From: JAHRVQ01 sp963976815
Lineage (GTDB): Bacteria; Pseudomonadota; Gammaproteobacteria; Pseudomonadales; Azotimanducaceae
Reading direction: 5' to 3'
DNA: 64,000 bases
Assembly: GCA_963976815.1 (NCBI GenBank)
Contig: CAXBLU010000007.1
Coordinates: 62,001-126,000 of the forward strand
Shown here piece after piece: positions 61,229 through 64,000 of the stretch. Both the position numbers and the translations under genes were made by a program. The stretch's first letter is position 1. The number at the start of each line of letters is the position of its first letter. The notes beneath the pieces were generated by a model that was not told where the DNA came from, did no database searches, and saw only the letters and a list, made by a program, of their open reading frames with translations.

Positions 61229-61906
61229 TTGACCGATCCTATTGGCCCAGCCATAGAAGCCGCGCTTTTCCCGATCCCAAACCTCGTGGCTTTCCCCGGG
61301 ACTATTATTCCCCTGCACGTCTTTGAACCGAGATACCGACAACTCGTAAAAGACAGCCTCGAATCGCAGCGGATGATCGGCGTTTGTCACACTCGAAAAA
61401 CCATTCGAGAAGCGCCGACCAATCAAACCACATCAGAAATGCTGAGTTCGAATCAAGCTACCTATCAACCCCAGGAAGTTTTTTCCGCTGGACCTTGCAA
61501 GCTGATTGACACCACACCGGACGGACGCTTACTTGCAGAGATCCATGTTGAACGGCGACTGGTCATTAAAACTGAACGACAAACTCTGCCGTACCGCATC
61601 GTGGTTTGCGAATCGATCAACGACAACATTGTAGAAGATGCAGCTAAGTCAAAGCATGAGGCGGAGCTGAGTGCTGAACTACAAAAAGATATTATTGCAG
61701 CGCTCCACCCAGTGATCGCGAGGCAAAATCAAGATGCGGCAGACTCACTACTCAATCCTACCTGGAGCAGTACTGATTTTAGCTTTGGAGTTTTCCAATA
61801 CCTACGCCTTGACCCAGACCTTATGCAACTTATCCTTGAGTGCCGATCAACAGTTGAACGACTCAGCACCATTTGGCAAGCTATTCAACAAGGCCCAGCA
61901 GAATAA
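61229..61906 (+). CDS. Lon N-terminal substrate-binding domain protein
   Basis: A 225-residue LON-domain protein without the protease part (FPIPNLVAFPGTIIPLHVFEPRYRQL). The start is TTG at 61229. It probably folds as the N-terminal domain of Lon and recognises proteins, but no protease partner is nearby. The C-terminal half has an acidic helical stretch. Confidence 0.85.
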   Translation: MTDPIGPAIEAALFPIPNLVAFPGTIIPLHVFEPRYRQLVKDSLESQRMIGVCHTRKTIREAPTNQTTSEMLSSNQATYQPQEVFSAGPCKLIDTTPDGRLLAEIHVERRLVIKTERQTLPYRIVVCESINDNIVEDAAKSKHEAELSAELQKDIIAALHPVIARQNQDAADSLLNPTWSSTDFSFGVFQYLRLDPDLMQLILECRSTVERLSTIWQAIQQGPAE

Positions 61907-61963
61907 AAAATACTCAACCCGTTTTTCGATCAACGGCGTTTACCACTAAAAAAGCGATTGGTT

Positions 61964-62506
61964 GTGAACTCAGTTACCGATGATGAATTGTATCGCCGCT
62001 ATCGATCTGGCAACCGCCGGGCCTTTGATGAACTCTATGAGCGATTTCGCCAACCTCTGTACAACTACGTTCGCAGAAGTGTTTCTGCGGACCGCGTAGA
62101 CGAGTTGTACCAGGACATTTGGCTTAAGGTTATTGCAACCTCCGCTCGTTATCAGAACAACGGCCGCTTCCGCCAATGGGTGTTTACCTGCGCTCATCAT
62201 CTGATTGTCGATGAGTACCGACGATCAAGCCGTGGCGAAGAAGTGCCACTTCCGGAGCTTGCTGCACCAACAAAAGCAGACGATGAATTTAAATCGAAAA
62301 TTGATCAGGCCATTTTACGATTGCCCATGGAGCAGCGGCAGGCGTTCTATTTACGACACGAACTTGATTGCTCTGTTGCTGAAATAGCCGAGATCCAGGG
62401 ATGCGCAACGGAGGCTGCAAAAAGTCGGTTAAGATATGCTTACGCAAAACTCAAAGATCAACTTAAGGCAGAACTTAAGTCACAATCTAAGGACAACACG
62501 GAATGA
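61964..62506 (+). CDS. ECF-type RNA polymerase sigma factor
   Basis: A 180-residue sigma70-family factor. Region 2 is RRAFDELYERFRQPLYNYVRR ... DELYQDIWLKV (split: DELYQDIWLKV), region 4 is LDCSVAEIAEIQGCATEAAKSRL. A GTG at 61964 or a TTG at 61958 may be the start. It overlaps the next gene by ATGA, an arrangement typical of sigma/anti-sigma pairs. Likely target genes are tonB and the rest of this end cluster. Confidence 0.9.
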   Translation: MNSVTDDELYRRYRSGNRRAFDELYERFRQPLYNYVRRSVSADRVDELYQDIWLKVIATSARYQNNGRFRQWVFTCAHHLIVDEYRRSSRGEEVPLPELAAPTKADDEFKSKIDQAILRLPMEQRQAFYLRHELDCSVAEIAEIQGCATEAAKSRLRYAYAKLKDQLKAELKSQSKDNTE

Positions 62507-62784
62507 CCGCGTCTCAATCTAAGTCTCATAAGGACAGGTCTATCGGAGAATGGTCTGAAGCTGATCAAGCGATCGAACAAGAGTTCGCAGAGGTCATTTC
62601 ATTTGTTCAGGAACAATACATACCTGAAAGCGTACCTCCACGCCTGGACAAACAGATTAAGCGACTTGCAAATGGTTCTGCGTTAGAGGAAATAGAAAAG
62701 AGCTGGTTATTAAGCAGTGGCGCGCGCCTCACTCTGGTTATCCTGCTATTTTTCTCTATCGCTATGCTCTGGTTAATCTTTTAA
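62503..62784 (+). CDS. Small membrane protein, possible anti-sigma factor
   Basis: A 93-residue protein whose C-terminus is a single membrane segment (LTLVILLFFSIAMLWLIF). The N-terminal part is soluble, acidic and helical. The 4-bp overlap with the sigma gene suggests it is the cognate anti-sigma, but no zinc motif (HxxxCxxC) is present. Confidence 0.75.
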   Translation: MTASQSKSHKDRSIGEWSEADQAIEQEFAEVISFVQEQYIPESVPPRLDKQIKRLANGSALEEIEKSWLLSSGARLTLVILLFFSIAMLWLIF

Positions 62785-62794
62785 GCCGCTTATT

Positions 62795-62862
62795 CCTGTC
62801 TGACTCTTCTTCCAGTCAAACTCTGCTACCAGTCAAACTCTGGTTCCTGTCAAACTCTGGCT
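62795..62862. repeat. Four-copy 17-bp tandem repeat before tonB
   Basis: Units start at 62795, 62812, 62829 and 62846, each close to CCWGTCAAACTCTGSTW. The array fills most of the gap between the anti-sigma-like gene and tonB. Confidence 0.92.
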
Positions 62863-62923
62863 CACGTGAAACCCCATTTTATTCCTATTTCGTTCACCTT
62901 ATTAGACACCAAGGAGAACAGAT

Positions 62924-63523
62924 ATGTATTTTATCCCCAGACTCACCACCTCACTGGTCATGGCACTTGCCGTCACATTAGCATTGTTCTATTTAATGAA
63001 GACTTTGATTGAAACGGACGAGATAAAAATTGAGACAATTCCCACAATAATTATCGACCTTGTAAAGCCGTTAGACATGAGAGAAGTAATTGTAGAATCC
63101 CAGACCCCAACTCCCCCGCCACAACCTGCCGTAGAACCCGAACCGCCAACGCCTGTTTTTCCTGGTGAAAAAATTACCAAAATTCATACTGGGCCCAAGG
63201 ACCCAGACGTACCCAGCGCCGATATCACAATAGGCGGCTTTACCGACGGTGGTTATTTGCCCCTGGTGAGGGTGGAACCCACCTACCCCCGTAGCGCAAT
63301 CACCCGGGGGATCGAAGGATACACGGTGGTTGAATTCGACATTACGGCTCAAGGTATCGTGCAAAACCCAAGGGTTCTGGTAGCTTTTCCCAGCAATATT
63401 TTTAATGCCGCATCACTTAAGGCCATATCAAAATTCAAATACAAACCCCGTGTAGACAATGGCGTCGCCCAGCCCGTTTATGGCATAAGAAACAAATTTA
63501 TTTATCGCCTGGGAGCAATCTAG
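62924..63523 (+). CDS. tonB: TonB energy transducer
   Basis: A 199-residue TonB. The N-terminal membrane segment (SLVMALAVTLALFYLM) is followed by a proline-rich periplasmic spacer (TPTPPPQPAVEPEPPTPVF) and the C-terminal TonB domain (PTYPRSAITRGIEGYTVVEFDIT ... ASLKAISKFKYKP; split). AAGGAGA precedes the ATG. No exbB/exbD is in the window. It probably energises one of the receptors here. Confidence 0.94.
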   Translation: MYFIPRLTTSLVMALAVTLALFYLMKTLIETDEIKIETIPTIIIDLVKPLDMREVIVESQTPTPPPQPAVEPEPPTPVFPGEKITKIHTGPKDPDVPSADITIGGFTDGGYLPLVRVEPTYPRSAITRGIEGYTVVEFDITAQGIVQNPRVLVAFPSNIFNAASLKAISKFKYKPRVDNGVAQPVYGIRNKFIYRLGAI

Positions 63524-63540
63524 CTTCAAGAAAATTGAGG

Positions 63541-63843
63541 GAATCAGTCGACACAAATTGATTCGCTTATTTCCATTCTCTCATTGGCTGTATTGGCAGC
63601 GCCTTTGTGACCTATGATGTAGGCAACTTCAAGGTGATCATTTTCAGTTGGGTTCACGACAGGCTCAATCTGGCGATCGGCAAAATGTACGGCTTTGCTG
63701 CTGAGTTGCTGGAACCAGAATTTGGTATTGATGCAATCCGCTATGCCACGCGTTTTACGATGCCGGTGAACCTTTGGTGCGCTTTCCACTACTACATGTG
63801 TACGCGCACACTGAAACACAGTCTGGAGAATGCGCCCACGTAA
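63541..63843 (+). pseudogene. C-terminal remnant of an MFS transporter
   Basis: A frame from 63541 to 63843 ends with RYATRFTMPVNLWCAFHYY followed by TRTLKHSLEN, which fits the last membrane segment of spinster-type MFS transporters (D.LRY...NLW...H). A TGA interrupts the frame at 63559 and no start or upstream transporter is present. It is the decayed end of a lost gene, if the family match is right. Confidence 0.4.
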
Positions 63844-63863
63844 ATCTAATGCAGGTTTGGAGT

Positions 63864-64000
63864 ATGATGTTGAATCGACAATTTGAGCAGTTCGTTTTTA
63901 CAGCTATGCTCCTGACCAGTTACTTTTTTGGCTCAGCCGTTCAAGCTGCAGCTGATGCTGATCTCATCGTTAAAAATAGCCAGTCCCTTGAGCAAGCTGC
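63864..64000 (+). CDS. Start of an exported protein (runs off window end)
   Basis: ATG at 63864 or 63867 opens a frame that is uninterrupted to the window end. FTAMLLTSYFFGSAVQAAADA is a signal peptide. In similar clusters the gene after tonB encodes a TPR protein, which fits the helical start (KNSQSLEQA), but too little is present to be sure. Confidence 0.7.
   Translation, partial: MMLNRQFEQFVFTAMLLTSYFFGSAVQAAADADLIVKNSQSLEQA

Noticed and set aside
63544..63819. A 91-codon minus-strand frame before the last gene
   Set aside because: It is antisense to the MFS-like remnant and shows no recognisable domain.

Overview
The window looks like chromosomal DNA from a free-living, probably marine, aerobic gammaproteobacterium. 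Three things point that way: the gene order miaB-ybeZ-ybeY-corC-lnt followed by leuS-lptE-holA, a high density of TonB-dependent receptors with peptide uptake and degradation genes, and a polyester/wax-ester storage locus. No rRNA, tRNA, transposase, integrase or CRISPR array was seen. Base composition looks even throughout.

Layout. 1-5 kb: two closely related TonB-dependent receptors on the minus strand (the first cut by the window edge), with a small exported protein between them. 5.3-11.3 kb: an oppABCDF-type oligopeptide ABC transporter whose OppC carries an extra fibronectin-III-like periplasmic domain. 11.4-14.7 kb: cobS-cobT-NUDIX. 15-25.4 kb: the housekeeping block holA/lptE/leuS and lnt/corC/ybeY/ybeZ/miaB. 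25.5-33 kb: single genes (acyl-CoA synthetase, folK, alcohol dehydrogenase, serine hydrolase, stand-alone biotinyl domain, enoyl-CoA hydratase, HAD phosphatase). 33-38.5 kb: storage-granule locus with PhaR, an alpha/beta hydrolase, a WS/DGAT acyltransferase, two paralogous phasins and an SDR. 38.5-48.7 kb: TPR protein, gluzincin peptidase, then a translationally coupled CHAT-protease / SPOR-TpsB / TpsA two-partner secretion operon. 48.7-51.1 kb: two genes with an in-frame UGA exactly at the first cysteine of a CxxC motif, both apparently selenoproteins. 51.7-56.8 kb: a third TonB-dependent receptor divergent from an S9 peptidase. 56.8-61.9 kb: CoA and small-molecule metabolism. 62-64 kb: ECF sigma factor, small membrane protein (possible anti-sigma), TonB, an MFS remnant and the start of an exported protein.

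Four observations stand out. (1) The two UGA-containing redox genes (DsbA/FrnE-like, U26; ArsC-like, U13) each have a stem-loop with a GU-starting apical loop 21-23 nt after the UGA. An ordinary gene caller would truncate both. (2) The CHAT-TpsB-TpsA operon has ATGA-type overlaps, a SPOR domain fused to TpsB, and a TpsA whose only two cysteines lie in its last 56 residues. (3) The two phasin promoters carry twin 11-bp palindromes of the TTGCAYTGCAA type at identical spacing on both sides of the -10 box, most simply PhaR operators. (4) OppC has an FnIII-like insertion. Functions are inferred from motifs and context only; no database search was possible.
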